From: Pseudomonadota bacterium
GTDB lineage: Bacteria > Pseudomonadota > Gammaproteobacteria > Burkholderiales > Thiobacillaceae
Direction of reading: 5' to 3'
DNA length: 64,000 nt
Assembly: GCA_021820845.1 (NCBI GenBank)
Contig: JAKADC010000004.1
Location: forward strand, 124,001 to 188,000
Shown here: positions 21,618 through 32,358 of the stretch, in pieces
How positions within the stretch are numbered: position 1 is the first letter of the stretch
Layout of the letters: every line of letters starts with the position of its first letter
Program-made: the position numbers and the translations under genes
The notes under the pieces: model-generated
The model's database searches: none
What the model saw: only the letters and a program-made list of their open reading frames with translations
Told to the model about the DNA's origin: nothing

Positions 21618-23381
21618 TCAGTCCTTCCGTGCCTGCGCCAGGCGGGCAAGGAAGGCGTCCGCGCTGAGCTCGCCGACGATGCGCTGGGCGCGCCGCTCCT
21701 TGCCGTCGGGGCCGATCAGCAGCAGGGTCGGCGGACCGAGCACCTGGTGGGCGCTCATCAACGCCCGGTCTTCCGCGTCGTTCGCCGTGACGTCCGGGCG
21801 CAGGAGCTGCACGTCGGCGAGCGCAGCCTGCACCCGCGGGTCGGCGAACACCTCGTGCTCGATCGCCTTGCACGACACGCACCAGTCGGCGTAGTAGTCG
21901 ACGAGCGTCCACTGTCCGCGCTTTCCTGCCTCGGCGACGCGCGCCGTGAAGTCCTGTTCGGTCTTGATCGGCGTGAAACGCGCCATGAAGCCATCGGGCG
22001 CCGCGGTCTGCACCGGCGCCGCGGTCGCCGTGACGAAAGCGAGCGGCCGCAGCGGATCCTTCGCGCCTCCGGCGGCGCCGAGCAGCATCGCACCGCCCCA
22101 CAGGCCGATCAGCAGCGCCAGATAACGCGACAACAGGCGGCCTTTTTCGCTGGCGATCTTCTGGATCAGCGCGAACAGGCTCAAGGCGACGGCCAGCAGC
22201 CAGGCGCCCCACAACCCCAGCGTCAGTTCGGCGGGCAACACCCGGGCGACGAAGACAATCGCGGTGCCCAGCAGGACAAAGCCGAACAATGCCTTGACCC
22301 GGTTCATCCACTCACCCGGACGCGGCAGCAGGCGGGCGCCGAGCGTGCCCACGAGCAGGAGCGGAACGCCCATGCCCAGCCCCATGGCGAAGAGCGCCAG
22401 GCCGCCGGTCACGACATCGCCGGTATTGCCGATGTAGAGCAGCGCGCCGGCCAGCGGCGCGGTCATGCAGGGACCCACCAACAGCGCCGACAGCACCCCC
22501 ATCGCCGCCGCGCCGCCGAGCGTGCCGCCGCGCTGGTTCCGGCTTGCAGTGTTCAGACGGTTGCGCAGCGCAGCCGGCAATTGCAGTTCGTAGAAGCCGA
22601 ACATGGCCAGCGCCAGCACGACGAAGGCCAGGCCGAACGCGCCGAGCACCCAGGGATTCTGCAGCGTCGCCTGCACGTTTGCGCCGGCCAGTGCCGCGCC
22701 CGCACCGACACTGGCATAGGTCAGCGCCATCGGCAGCACGAAGGCGAGCGAAAGAACGAAACCGCGCCGCGGCCCCGCCCCGCTGCCGGCGATCAGGCTC
22801 GAAAGAATCGGCAACATCGGGAGCACGCAGGGGGTGAAGGTCATGAGCAGGCCCAGGCCGAAGAAGACGGCGAGCATCCAGCCCGGGTTGGCGCGAGACA
22901 AACGGTCGGCCAGATCCTGGTCTTCGCCGAGCGCGGGATCGCCGGGCCGGGTCGCGTCAGCCGTGGACGCGACCGGCGTGCCAGCGAGCGTCACACGCCG
23001 GGTTTGCGGCGGGTAGCATATGCCGGCCTCGGCACAGCCCTGCCAGCTCACCGTCAAGACCTTGGCCGCGGGCGCTTTGACGAGGACCGCCAATTGATCA
23101 TGATAGACCTCGGTCGCGCCGAAAAACTCATCGTTCTTGACGACGCCCGGCGGCAAGCTGACCGCTTCGACGCTGCCCGCCGGCTCGCCCTCGACCTTCA
23201 CCCGCTTGCGGTACAGGTAATAGCCTTCGCTGATGATCCAGTTCAGGCGCACCTGGCCGTCGCCTTCTTTGCTCACGCTCAAGCGGAAGGCCTGCTCCAC
23301 CGGCAGGAAAAATTGCTCTGCATGCGCCGGCACGGCCCAGAGCAAAGCAAGGATCGCGACCGACCAGAACGAACGCAGCAT
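21618..23381 (-). CDS. dsbD: Thiol:disulfide interchange protein DsbD
   Basis: A 587-aa protein carrying reducing power from cytoplasmic thioredoxin to the periplasm. A signal peptide (1-20) precedes the alpha domain with its redox pair in SWQGCAEAGICYPPQ. Eight membrane helices contain the cysteines in TPCVLPMLPIL and VGPCMTAPLAG. The C-terminal gamma thioredoxin domain has CVSC in DYYADWCVSCKAIEHEVF. All six catalytic cysteines are present. ATG 23381 (MLRSFWSVAIL) is favoured over a TTG at 23393. It is first in the operon with two TlpA-type genes and dsbG. Confidence 0.95.
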   Translation of the reverse strand: MLRSFWSVAILALLWAVPAHAEQFFLPVEQAFRLSVSKEGDGQVRLNWIISEGYYLYRKRVKVEGEPAGSVEAVSLPPGVVKNDEFFGATEVYHDQLAVLVKAPAAKVLTVSWQGCAEAGICYPPQTRRVTLAGTPVASTADATRPGDPALGEDQDLADRLSRANPGWMLAVFFGLGLLMTFTPCVLPMLPILSSLIAGSGAGPRRGFVLSLAFVLPMALTYASVGAGAALAGANVQATLQNPWVLGAFGLAFVVLALAMFGFYELQLPAALRNRLNTASRNQRGGTLGGAAAMGVLSALLVGPCMTAPLAGALLYIGNTGDVVTGGLALFAMGLGMGVPLLLVGTLGARLLPRPGEWMNRVKALFGFVLLGTAIVFVARVLPAELTLGLWGAWLLAVALSLFALIQKIASEKGRLLSRYLALLIGLWGGAMLLGAAGGAKDPLRPLAFVTATAAPVQTAAPDGFMARFTPIKTEQDFTARVAEAGKRGQWTLVDYYADWCVSCKAIEHEVFADPRVQAALADVQLLRPDVTANDAEDRALMSAHQVLGPPTLLLIGPDGKERRAQRIVGELSADAFLARLAQARKD

Positions 23382-23426
23382 GAACGGCTCCAAAACCTTG
23401 ACGAGCGTGCATCTTTGACGGCCCGG

Positions 23427-23443
23427 GTTAAGGCTACATTAAC
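23427..23443. promoter_or_regulatory. PmrA/QseB-like direct repeat in the dsbD/qseB divergent region
   Basis: GTTAAGGCTACATTAAC holds two TTAA half-sites whose starts are 11 bp apart (23428 and 23439). This is the one-turn spacing recognised by OmpR-family regulators of the PmrA/QseB type. It lies 38 bases before the response-regulator ATG and 46 bases before dsbD. Confidence 0.5.
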
Positions 23444-23480
23444 GATGCCGTGCGACGAACGATGGTAGGAACACCACTTT

Positions 23481-24146
23481 ATGCGGGTATTGCTGATCGA
23501 AGACGACGACCTGATTGCCCACGGCGTCCGGGCTGGCCTAGGCGCGCGGGGCCTGACCGTGGACCGGGCCCGGACCGCGGCGCAGGCGCGAACCCTGCTC
23601 GCGACCGTGCACTACCAGCTGGCGATTCTCGATCTCGGTCTGCCCGACGAGGATGGCATGAGTCTGCTGCAGCGCTGGCGCGCCGCGGGCGTGGACTTAC
23701 CGGTACTGGTGCTGACTGCGCGCGACGCCGTGGAAGACCGCGTCGCCGGTCTGCGCGCCGGCGCGGACGATTACCTGCTCAAACCGTTCGACCTCGATGA
23801 ACTGCTCGCCCGGCTGCAGGCGCTGCTGCGTCGGGCGGCCGGACGCAGCGCGGATGTCGTCGAGCATGGCGCGCTGCGGCTCGACCTCGAGCGCGGCGAA
23901 GTCTCCCTGCACGGTCGCGCCGTCATGCTGACGCGGCGCGAGCTTGCGCTGCTGGCCACGCTGCTGCACGCGCGCGGCCGCATCCTCAGCGCCGACCAGC
24001 TCAAGGACAGTCTGTACGGGTTCAGCGAGGAGATCGAGAGCAACGCGCTGAGCGTGCATATCCACCACTTGCGGCGCAAGCTCGGTGCCGGCCTGATCGA
24101 GACCGTGCGCGGCCTCGGCTACCGCTTCAACATCTCAGAAGCATGA
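23481..24146 (+). CDS. OmpR-family response regulator, QseB/PmrA type
   Basis: A 221-aa protein. The receiver domain has acidic residues in IEDDD near 9, the phospho-acceptor Asp51 in LAILDLGLPDEDG, and Lys in YLLKPFD. The winged-helix output domain (about 128-218) has LTRRELALLATLLHARGRILSADQL as a pattern and ends in VHIHHLRRKLG and VRGLGYRF. It is co-transcribed with the kinase gene, overlapping by four bases (ATGA). A PmrA/QseB-like repeat precedes it, suggesting autoregulation and possible control of the divergent dsbD operon. QseB and PmrA cannot be separated from sequence alone. Confidence 0.88.
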   Translation: MRVLLIEDDDLIAHGVRAGLGARGLTVDRARTAAQARTLLATVHYQLAILDLGLPDEDGMSLLQRWRAAGVDLPVLVLTARDAVEDRVAGLRAGADDYLLKPFDLDELLARLQALLRRAAGRSADVVEHGALRLDLERGEVSLHGRAVMLTRRELALLATLLHARGRILSADQLKDSLYGFSEEIESNALSVHIHHLRRKLGAGLIETVRGLGYRFNISEA

Positions 24147-25480
24147 GCCTGCGCCTGCGTCTGCTGCTGATGATCGGCGTGTCGCTAAGCCTGTTGTGGG
24201 GCGGGGTCGCGATGTGGATGCTGCACGATCTGGAGGGTGAAATGCGCCGCACGCTGGATCAGCGTCTCGCGATGTCGGCGCGCATGGTGGCCGGGCTGGT
24301 CTCGCAGAATCCGGCGGCATGGGACACGGGAAAACGCGGCGCCGGCCACACCCCGCTGACCGTGCCGGCGACCGCCAGGGGGCTCGCCTGCCAGGTCAGT
24401 TCGCTGCGCGGCGAAGTCCTCGCGCGCACGCCGGGCACGGCGCCGGGCGCCATCGCTACAGCGACGCCGGGATTCGCCGAGCGCGAGATCGACGGCGAAC
24501 GCTGGCGCACTTATACCGTCGAGGCGCAGGGTTTGCGGATCACGACGGCGGACCGCCTGGCCGAACGCGACAGTCTGCTGCGCGACGTCACCGCCGCTAC
24601 GGTCGTGCCCTTCGTGGTCGCGCTCGTCGGCAGCCTGACGATGCTCTGGATCGGGGTCAGAAGCGGCCTCGTTCCGCTCGAGCGTCTGCGCCAGGCCCTC
24701 GCCCGGCGGGCGCCGGCCGCGCTGACGCCCATCCCCGACGAACCCATGCCGCGCGAGCTGCAACCGCTGGTCGACACCCTGAACCAACTGCTCGAACGAA
24801 TGCGGGCTGCCATCGCGCGCGAACGCCGTTTTACCAGCGACGCCGCGCACGAACTGCGAACGCCGCTGACCGCGCTCAAGACGCACCTGCAAGTTGCTCG
24901 GATCACGCACGGCCCGGACGCCGAGACGGCACTCGATTTCGCCGAAGAGGGCGCGTCACGCCTGCAACACACCTTGCAACAGCTGCTGACGCTGGCGCAG
25001 GTCGAGGGCCCGTTTTCCTGGGACGAGAGCCAGCGTGCTTACGCCGACGAGGTCGCTCGCCTCGCAATCCGCGATGCGGCCCCCGAAGCACCGGGCCGCA
25101 TCGTTTTCGAAAGCGACGGCGCTTCCGTGGAACTCGCGCTGCCCCAGGCGCTTGCGGCCACCGCGCTGCGCAACCTGCTCGACAATGCGCTGCGTCATTC
25201 CCCATCAGCGCAGAGCGTCACGCTGGAAATCGGGGTCGGACCCAATCGCGTCTGTTTTCGCGTGTGCGACAGCGGACCCGGCCTGCTCCCCGACGAACTC
25301 GCGCGGGTCACCGAACGCTTCTGGCGGCGTGACAGGGGACGCGGGAGTGGATTGGGACTGGCAATCGTGCTGGCCATTGCCGAGCGCTGCGGAGGCTCGC
25401 TCACACTGGCGCAACGCGCCGCGGGCGGGTTGGAAGCCGAACTGCACTTGCCGCGCGCCAAACCGACCCGATCGAGTTGA
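24143..25480 (+). CDS. Sensor histidine kinase, QseC/PmrB type
   Basis: An inner-membrane kinase of 445 aa. The first helix is about residues 5-27 (LLLMIGVSLSLLWGGVAMW). A periplasmic sensor of about 125 residues and a second helix near 152-175 follow, then a HAMP-like linker. The H-box is FTSDAAHELRTPLTALKTH, the N-box NLLDNALRHSP, and the G-boxes DSGPGLLPDE and GRGSGLGLAIV. It forms a pair with the preceding regulator. The periplasmic domain has few acidic clusters of the iron-sensing PmrB kind; the ligand is unknown. Confidence 0.88.
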   Translation: MSLRLRLLLMIGVSLSLLWGGVAMWMLHDLEGEMRRTLDQRLAMSARMVAGLVSQNPAAWDTGKRGAGHTPLTVPATARGLACQVSSLRGEVLARTPGTAPGAIATATPGFAEREIDGERWRTYTVEAQGLRITTADRLAERDSLLRDVTAATVVPFVVALVGSLTMLWIGVRSGLVPLERLRQALARRAPAALTPIPDEPMPRELQPLVDTLNQLLERMRAAIARERRFTSDAAHELRTPLTALKTHLQVARITHGPDAETALDFAEEGASRLQHTLQQLLTLAQVEGPFSWDESQRAYADEVARLAIRDAAPEAPGRIVFESDGASVELALPQALAATALRNLLDNALRHSPSAQSVTLEIGVGPNRVCFRVCDSGPGLLPDELARVTERFWRRDRGRGSGLGLAIVLAIAERCGGSLTLAQRAAGGLEAELHLPRAKPTRSS

Positions 25481-25623
25481 TGGCCTGCACGGTCCGTTTC
25501 AGCCAGCGAGCCGGACCCGCGCGGAAAGCGCGGCGAGTTGATGTGTCCGGAACGACCGCCGATTCGATCGACGCGAATCGGCGAACGTGATTTGTCAAGC
25601 TGGGGCAGCCGCCATAAACCGGA

Positions 25624-25653
25624 CGGGTCCGCGCACGATTCCGCGCGGGCCCG
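25624..25653. terminator. Convergent hairpin between the kinase and His-rich gene
   Basis: An 11-bp stem with one T-G wobble, CGGGTCCGCGC/GCGCGGGCCCG, and an eight-base loop. It lies between two converging genes and may act as a bidirectional terminator, though no T-run follows. Confidence 0.45.
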
Positions 25654-25666
25654 CCCCGTTCGCGGC

Positions 25667-25969
25667 TCAGTTCACGACGTCGTCGTGGAGCACGGAGCCG
25701 TAGGTGTCGCCGTGCCCTTTTTCGGGCTCGTGATTGTCGCCGGGCTGATGCGGCGTGTGGGAGCCCACATCCAGCAGCACCGACCCGTAGCTGTCGCCGG
25801 TGCCCCTCTCGGGTTCGTGGCTGTCGCCGGATCGGTGCGGGAAATGGCTGTCATGCACGTTGAGGATGCTCTGCTGCATGTCCGGATTGCCGCTCATGTC
25901 GTGGGCCCATACCGGCGCAGCCAGAAGGGCGAGGGAGATAATGCCGGCGGTTGTGGCGGGATGTTTCAT
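25667..25969 (-). CDS. Small secreted His/Asp-rich repeat protein
   Basis: A 100-aa protein with signal peptide 1-22 (ISLALLAAPVWA). The mature part is built of two degenerate copies of a roughly 27-residue unit, SHFPHRSGDSHEPERGTGDS and SHTPHQPGDNHEPEKGHGDT, each followed by YGSVL and an acidic stretch. Eight or more histidines and many Asp/Glu residues suggest metal binding in the periplasm. It is convergent with the QseB/QseC-like pair and has an AGGAGAATC ribosome site. I do not recognise a family. Confidence 0.7.
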   Translation of the reverse strand: MKHPATTAGIISLALLAAPVWAHDMSGNPDMQQSILNVHDSHFPHRSGDSHEPERGTGDSYGSVLLDVGSHTPHQPGDNHEPEKGHGDTYGSVLHDDVVN

Positions 25970-26125
25970 GATTCTCCTGTCTCGGTATCAGAAAGGCACC
26001 GGAAGTGATGCCGAGGCCAGTATGGACAGCCGACGCAAACAGGGAGATGGCGCAGGGATTACGTCTTCGTCATGGTGACACCGTCACAGCTTGGGTCAGC
26101 CGCCGCGTTTTCGACCGGATTCGGC

Positions 26126-27955
26126 TCACTCGACCGTCACCGACTTGGCGAGATTGCGCGGTTTGTCGACGTCGGTGCCCTTCTGCAGCGCGGCATGGTA
26201 CGACAGCATCTGCAGCGGGACGGTATGCAGGATCGGCGACAGCGCGCCGTTGCTGCCGCCCGGCAGCCGGATCACGTGGACGAAGGGAGACTCCTCGATG
26301 TGCACGTCGCCGTCCGCGAACACGTACAGCTCGCCGCCGCGCGCGCGCACCTCCTGCATGTTCGACTTCAGCTTTTCGATCAGCTGGTCGTTGGGGGCGA
26401 TGGTGACGACCGGCATGTCTTCGTCCACCAGCGCCAGCGGGCCGTGCTTGAGTTCGCCCGCCGGGTAGGCCTCGGCATGGATGTACGAAATCTCCTTCAG
26501 CTTCAGCGCGCCTTCCAGGGCGATCGGATAATGCACGCCGCGGCCGAGGAACAGCACATGGTGCTTGTTGGCGAAGCGCTGCGACCAGGCTTCGACCTGC
26601 GGCTCGAGCGCAAGCACCTGCTGAAGCTTGTTCGGCAGGCTGCGCAGCGCGGCGAGATGCGCGCTCTCCTGCTCCGCGGTCAGCCGCCCCCGCAGCTTGG
26701 CCAGAACCAGGGTCAGCAGGAACAGCGCGCCGAGCTGCGTCGTGAACGCCTTGGTCGAGGCGACGCCGATTTCGGGGCCGGCGCGGGTGAGGAATTTGAG
26801 GCGGGATTCGCGGACCAGCGCCGACTCCGGCACGTTGCAGATCGTCAGGGTCTTGTCCTGGCCGAGCGCGATCGCGTGCTTCAACGCGGCGAGCGTGTCG
26901 GCGGTTTCACCCGATTGCGAGATGGTGACGATGAGCGCGTCCGGGTTCGGCACGCTGGTGCGATAGCGGTATTCGCTCGCGATTTCGGCATACGCCGGAA
27001 TGCCGGCCATCTCTTCCAGCCAGTAAGTGGCCACTTTCGCCGCATGGTAGCTTGTACCGCAGGCGAGAAAGGTCACCGCGTTCACTTTCGCGAGCACCTG
27101 CGCGGCGTCGAACCCGAACCACTCGGGTTTGACGCCCTCCTGCGTCATCGCCGCGAGCAGGGTATCGGCGAGCGCACGCGGCTGCTCGTGGATTTCCTTC
27201 TGCATGAAGTGGCGATACTTGCCGAGCTCGGCCATGTCGGGCGACAGCTCGGAAACATGGACGCCGCGTTCGACATTGTTGCCCGCCGCATCGTAGACCG
27301 CCACCGAGAGCAGGCCGACGTCCGCGATGTCGCCCTCCTCCAGATACATCATGCGCTGCGTCACGGGCAGCAAGGCCGAGACGTCGGACGCGATGAAATT
27401 CTCCTCGATGCCGAGGCCGATCAGCAGCGGGCTGCCTTTGCGCGCGCAGATCAGGCGGTTGGGCGCGTCCTCGCTCACCACGCCGATGGCGTAGGCGCCC
27501 TCCAGTTCGGCCACCGCCGCGCGGGTCGCCGCGAGCAGGTCTTTCGACTGCCGGAAGTGCAGATTGATCAGGTGCGCGATCACCTCGGTATCGGTTTCCG
27601 ACGCGAAAGCGAAGCCCGCCGCCTCGAGCCGGCTGCGCAGCGTCTCGTGGTTTTCGATGATGCCGTTGTGCACCACCGCGAGGCCGCCGCTGACGTGCGG
27701 ATGGGCGTTCGCCTCCGACGGCGCGCCGTGCGTGGCCCAGCGGGTGTGTGCGATGCCGAGGTTGCCGGCGATCCGCTGGGCCGCGCAGGCTTCCGCCAGG
27801 CCCGCGACCCGGCCGACGCTGCGCACCCGCTTGAGGCCACCGTCGATGACGACGAGGCCGGCCGAATCGTAGCCGCGGTACTCGAGCCGCCGCAGGCCTT
27901 CGAGCAGGATGGGAACGACGTTACGTTGCGCAACCGCGCCGACAATGCCGCACAT
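26126..27955 (-). CDS. glmS: Glutamine-fructose-6-phosphate aminotransferase
   Basis: A 609-aa protein of usual length. It makes glucosamine-6-phosphate, the first step to UDP-GlcNAc for peptidoglycan and LPS. The catalytic N-terminal Cys2 is in [11 protein letters not shown], and the glutaminase motifs [16 protein letters not shown] are followed by two SIS sugar-isomerase domains ([23 protein letters not shown]). The C-terminus ends KSVTVE as in the family. It lies two bases after glmU on the same transcript. No glmS ribozyme is present, as expected outside Firmicutes. Confidence 0.97.
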   Translation of the reverse strand: MCGIVGAVAQRNVVPILLEGLRRLEYRGYDSAGLVVIDGGLKRVRSVGRVAGLAEACAAQRIAGNLGIAHTRWATHGAPSEANAHPHVSGGLAVVHNGIIENHETLRSRLEAAGFAFASETDTEVIAHLINLHFRQSKDLLAATRAAVAELEGAYAIGVVSEDAPNRLICARKGSPLLIGLGIEENFIASDVSALLPVTQRMMYLEEGDIADVGLLSVAVYDAAGNNVERGVHVSELSPDMAELGKYRHFMQKEIHEQPRALADTLLAAMTQEGVKPEWFGFDAAQVLAKVNAVTFLACGTSYHAAKVATYWLEEMAGIPAYAEIASEYRYRTSVPNPDALIVTISQSGETADTLAALKHAIALGQDKTLTICNVPESALVRESRLKFLTRAGPEIGVASTKAFTTQLGALFLLTLVLAKLRGRLTAEQESAHLAALRSLPNKLQQVLALEPQVEAWSQRFANKHHVLFLGRGVHYPIALEGALKLKEISYIHAEAYPAGELKHGPLALVDEDMPVVTIAPNDQLIEKLKSNMQEVRARGGELYVFADGDVHIEESPFVHVIRLPGGSNGALSPILHTVPLQMLSYHAALQKGTDVDKPRNLAKSVTVE

Positions 27956-27957
27956 GC

Positions 27958-29328
27958 TTAGCTTTCCTTTTTCTGTTTGACCGGCCGCTTCCAGCCGGTG
28001 ACGGTAACTTGCTTCGGCCGCGACAGGGTGAGTTCGCCCGCCGGCGCGTCGCGGGTCAGCGTGGTGCCCGCGCCGAGCGTCGCGCCCTTGCCGACCGTGA
28101 TCGGCGCGACCAGCTGCGTGTCCGAGCCGACGAAAACGTCGTCTTCGATGACGGTGCGATGCTTGTTCGCGCCGTCGTAATTGCAGGTGATGGTGCCGGC
28201 GCCGATGTTGACGCGGCTGCCCATGCTGGTATCGCCCACGTACGACAGGTGGTTGATCTTGGACCCGTCATCGATCTGGCTGTTCTTGATCTCGACGAAA
28301 TTTCCGACGTGCACGTCGCGCGCAAGCGTCGTCCCGGGGCGGATACGCGAGAAGGGTCCGAGCCGGTTGGCCTCGCCGATGGCGGCATCGTCGATCAGCG
28401 TGAAGGCGTCGATGCGCGTGCCCGCCGCCACCGTCACGTTCCGAAGCACGCAGTTGGCGCCCACCTGAACGCCCTCGCCGAGTTCGACGCGCCCCTCGAA
28501 GACGCAGTTGACGTCGATCACGACGTCGCGTCCGCAGGTCAGCGTGCCGCGCACGTCGAGCCGCGCCGGGTCCATGAGGGTGACGCCGGCGTCGAGCAGC
28601 GTGCGGGCGACCTCTCCCTGGTGGATGCGCTCGAGCTCGGCGAGCTGGGCCTTGCTGTTGACGCCGAGCACCTCCCATTCGTGGGCCGGCTGGTGGGTTT
28701 CCACCACGAGGCCGTCGCGCACCGCCATCGCGATGACGTCGGTCAGGTAGTACTCGCCCTGCGCGTTGTCGTTCTTGAGTTCGCCGATCCAGCGCCTCAG
28801 GTGGTGCGTCGGCACCGCGAGAATGCCCGTGTTCACTTCGTGAATCGCTCGCTCCGCGGGCGTCGCGTCCTTGTGTTCGACGATGCGACGCACGCGGCCG
28901 TCGGCGTCCCGCACGATGCGCCCATAGCCGTCGGGGTGGCCGAGGTCGACGGTCAGCAGACCGAGCTTGCCGGCGCGCGCGGCGGCGACGAGCGGGCGCA
29001 GCGTGCCGGCGTGGGTCAGCGGCACGTCGCCGTACAGCACCAGCGCCACGCCGTCGTCCGAAAGCCGCGGCAGCGCCTGCTTCACCGCATGGCCAGTGCC
29101 GTGCTGTTCGGCCTGCAGCACAAACGTCAAGCGATCGTCGGCCAGCGCCTGCGGCACGGCCTCGCCGCCAAAGCCGTAGACCACGCAGATCTGGTCGGCA
29201 CCGAGCGCGTGCGCCGTGTCGACCACGTGCCCGAGCAGGAATTTGCCCGCCAGCCTGTGCAATACCTTGGGCAGGTCTGAGCGCATTCGGGTGCCCTTGC
29301 CCGCCGCGAGAATGAGGATTTCAAGCAT
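27958..29328 (-). CDS. glmU: Bifunctional GlcNAc-1-P uridyltransferase / GlcN-1-P acetyltransferase
   Basis: A 456-aa protein, typical. The N-terminal nucleotidyltransferase (1-228) begins [15 protein letters not shown]. The C-terminal left-handed beta-helix (about 250-456) contains hexapeptide repeats, NFVEIKNS and [20 protein letters not shown]. It converts glucosamine-1-phosphate to UDP-N-acetylglucosamine. ATG 29328 matches the family N-terminus; a longer frame upstream has no homology. It is first in the glmU-glmS operon. Confidence 0.97.
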   Translation of the reverse strand: MLEILILAAGKGTRMRSDLPKVLHRLAGKFLLGHVVDTAHALGADQICVVYGFGGEAVPQALADDRLTFVLQAEQHGTGHAVKQALPRLSDDGVALVLYGDVPLTHAGTLRPLVAAARAGKLGLLTVDLGHPDGYGRIVRDADGRVRRIVEHKDATPAERAIHEVNTGILAVPTHHLRRWIGELKNDNAQGEYYLTDVIAMAVRDGLVVETHQPAHEWEVLGVNSKAQLAELERIHQGEVARTLLDAGVTLMDPARLDVRGTLTCGRDVVIDVNCVFEGRVELGEGVQVGANCVLRNVTVAAGTRIDAFTLIDDAAIGEANRLGPFSRIRPGTTLARDVHVGNFVEIKNSQIDDGSKINHLSYVGDTSMGSRVNIGAGTITCNYDGANKHRTVIEDDVFVGSDTQLVAPITVGKGATLGAGTTLTRDAPAGELTLSRPKQVTVTGWKRPVKQKKES

Positions 29329-29419
29329 GGAATGATGTCGGTCCGGAAGTAGGGATTGCGTGAACAGCGCGAGCGCGACTCGGGCCAAGTATAAAGCGCC
29401 ACGGCGGCAACATGAAAAA

Positions 29420-29437
29420 CGGGAGCCGAGGCTCCCG
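29420..29437 (-). terminator. Terminator of the OmpA-family gene
   Basis: The stem CGGGAGC/GCTCCCG with a four-base loop, preceded by GAAAAAC on the plus strand, gives a T-run for minus-strand transcripts. Confidence 0.75.
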
Positions 29438-29461
29438 TGTTCGTTTTGCAGCTTAACGCAA

Positions 29462-30109
29462 TTACTTCTGCTCGACCAATTCCACGCGGCGGTTCTTGAA
29501 GCGGCCTTCCGCCGTCTTGTTGTCGGCCACCGGATGGGATTCGCCAAAGCCTTTCGCGGTCAGGCGGTCGGCGGCGATGCCCTTGCCGATCAGATACGCG
29601 CGGACGGCTTCGGCACGGCGCTGCGACAGTCTCAGGTTGTATTTGGCTGCGCCGCGGCTGTCGGTGTAGCCGGCGACTTGGACCTTGACGTCGCCCCAGT
29701 CCTTCAAGCCCTCTGCGGCCTGGTCCAGGATGGGATGCGCGTCTTCGCGCAAGGTCGCCTTGTCGTGATCGAAGTTCACGCCTTCCAGCACGAGCTTCTT
29801 CGGCGCCGCGACGGGAGCGGGCGCGGGTTCCGGCGCAGGTTCGGCGGCGGGAGCGGGCGCGGGCTGCGCGACCGGCTCGGGTGCCGGTTCAGCAGGCGGC
29901 GCCTCTTTCGGCACCTGGCACGGCGCGTCCAGCAGGCCCTTGCCGGGACAGCCGATCGTCCGGTAAAGCGTGTAGCCCGTCGTTTTGCCGTTCGGGCTCG
30001 CCGCATTGCTCGGATCGTAGTAAGCGCCCTCGGCCGCGTACGCGGAAATCATGCCGGCCGACAAAAGCGCGGCCACACTGCCACAGAGAAGGAAACGGGT
30101 TGTTCGCAT
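29462..30109 (-). CDS. OmpA-family peptidoglycan-binding protein
   Basis: A 215-aa protein with signal peptide 1-25 ([16 protein letters not shown]). A short N-terminal region with two Cys ([14 protein letters not shown]) is followed by a Pro/Ala/Glu-repeat linker (about 72-98). The C-terminal OmpA domain has [28 protein letters not shown] and [12 protein letters not shown]. It probably tethers the outer membrane to peptidoglycan; there is no eight-strand barrel, unlike E. coli OmpA. ATG 30109 was chosen because AAGGAG then lies seven bases upstream; an ATG at 30115 is only two bases from it. Confidence 0.88.
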   Translation of the reverse strand: MRTTRFLLCGSVAALLSAGMISAYAAEGAYYDPSNAASPNGKTTGYTLYRTIGCPGKGLLDAPCQVPKEAPPAEPAPEPVAQPAPAPAAEPAPEPAPAPVAAPKKLVLEGVNFDHDKATLREDAHPILDQAAEGLKDWGDVKVQVAGYTDSRGAAKYNLRLSQRRAEAVRAYLIGKGIAADRLTAKGFGESHPVADNKTAEGRFKNRRVELVEQK

Positions 30110-30201
30110 GGTCATACTCCTTTGTTTTTAATCATTAAGAGAAAACAACATTCCAGGTCGACGCGCGCCCACCGCACCACCTCGGCGTGGAGCGCCCCGC
30201 C

Positions 30202-30207
30202 ATTGTA
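30202..30207 (-). promoter_or_regulatory. Candidate -10 of the OmpA-family gene
   Basis: TACAAT on the minus strand, about 90 bases before the start codon, without a clear -35. The rest of the roughly 300-base gap 30116-30419 holds the atpC terminator and no gene. Confidence 0.3.
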
Positions 30208-30371
30208 GCGGGCAATCGGCGAACATCTGCCGGTGCCCGGATAGGAAAACGTCCATCCGCACGGGAATCTTGATCCCGAGGACCCGCAACGTCCTGGATG
30301 CCCTGCGCGCCGGCGGGCCCGCGGCGCTGCCCCGGATGCCCACGGGAAGCCGGTCGCTTCGACCCGCGCAT

Positions 30372-30394
30372 AAAAAAAGCAACCCGAAGGTTGC
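30372..30394 (-). terminator. Terminator of the ATP synthase operon
   Basis: The stem GCAACC/GGTTGC with loop CGAA is preceded by seven A on the plus strand, which gives a classic stem plus T-run on the minus strand. It lies 25 bases after the atpC stop. Confidence 0.85.
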
Positions 30395-30419
30395 CTCTTG
30401 CGGCGCCTGCTGCCGGCCG

Positions 30420-30842
30420 TCAGTTGAGCTTGCGCAGCTTCTTGATCGTCGCCAGTTGCGCGACCGCCTGCGCCAGTTCGGCCTGCGCTTGCGCGTAGTC
30501 CATCGTGGCGGTCTTGTCCTTCATCGCCTCCTCGGCGGCGCGCTTGGCCTCGAGTGCCTTGGCCTCGTCGAGGTCCGCGCCGCGGACCGCCGAGTCGGAC
30601 AGGATGGTGACGACGTGCGGCTGCACTTCGAGGATGCCGCCGGAGACGTAGACCAGCTCTTCCTCGGCCTGGTTCGGCACCTTGATGCGCACGGCGCCGG
30701 GCCGCAGCGTGGTCAGCAGCGGCGTGTGCCGCGGGTAGACACCGAGCTCGCCGCGCTGTCCGGGCGCGATCACCATTTCGGCGGAGCCCGAGTACAGCGA
30801 CTTTTCTGCGCTGACGATGTCGACGTGGATGGTCATGGCCAT
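30420..30842 (-). CDS. atpC: ATP synthase F1 subunit epsilon
   Basis: A 140-aa subunit of the F1 central stalk. It contains the N-terminal beta-sandwich signature [27 protein letters not shown] and a C-terminal helical hairpin. It couples rotation and inhibits ATP hydrolysis. It is last in the atp operon, separated from atpD by 103 bases with a long inverted repeat (30869-30944), and followed by a strong terminator. Confidence 0.95.
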   Translation of the reverse strand: MAMTIHVDIVSAEKSLYSGSAEMVIAPGQRGELGVYPRHTPLLTTLRPGAVRIKVPNQAEEELVYVSGGILEVQPHVVTILSDSAVRGADLDEAKALEAKRAAEEAMKDKTATMDYAQAQAELAQAVAQLATIKKLRKLN

Positions 30843-30868
30843 TTTATAACCTCGCTACGAATCAGGAT

Positions 30869-30944
30869 CAAGGGATCACGGGATCGGGCGTGCGGCTATG
30901 CCGCGCTTGTGCCTGAATCCCGAATCCCGACCCCTGATCCCTTG
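30869..30944. repeat. Extended dyad between atpD and atpC
   Basis: The outer arms CAAGGGATCA and TGATCCCTTG are perfect. Inside them CGGGATCGGG pairs with CCCGAATCCCG with one bulge, and GCGGC/GCCGC close a TAT loop. The 76-base element could fold as one long hairpin in the atp mRNA. It may be a processing or stability element, or one copy of a genomic repeat. Confidence 0.6.
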
Positions 30945-30945
30945 T

Positions 30946-32334
<1,389 letters not shown>

Positions 32335-32358
32335 CTAAAAATTAAATTCTGTAAGCGC

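Noticed and set aside
26072-27961. A 629-codon plus-strand frame over glmS
   Set aside because: It mirrors glmS codon structure and has low-complexity Arg/Gln/His-rich sequence without any family motif.
28009-29280. Plus-strand frame over glmU
   Set aside because: It is antisense to the complete GlmU with intact catalytic and hexapeptide motifs.
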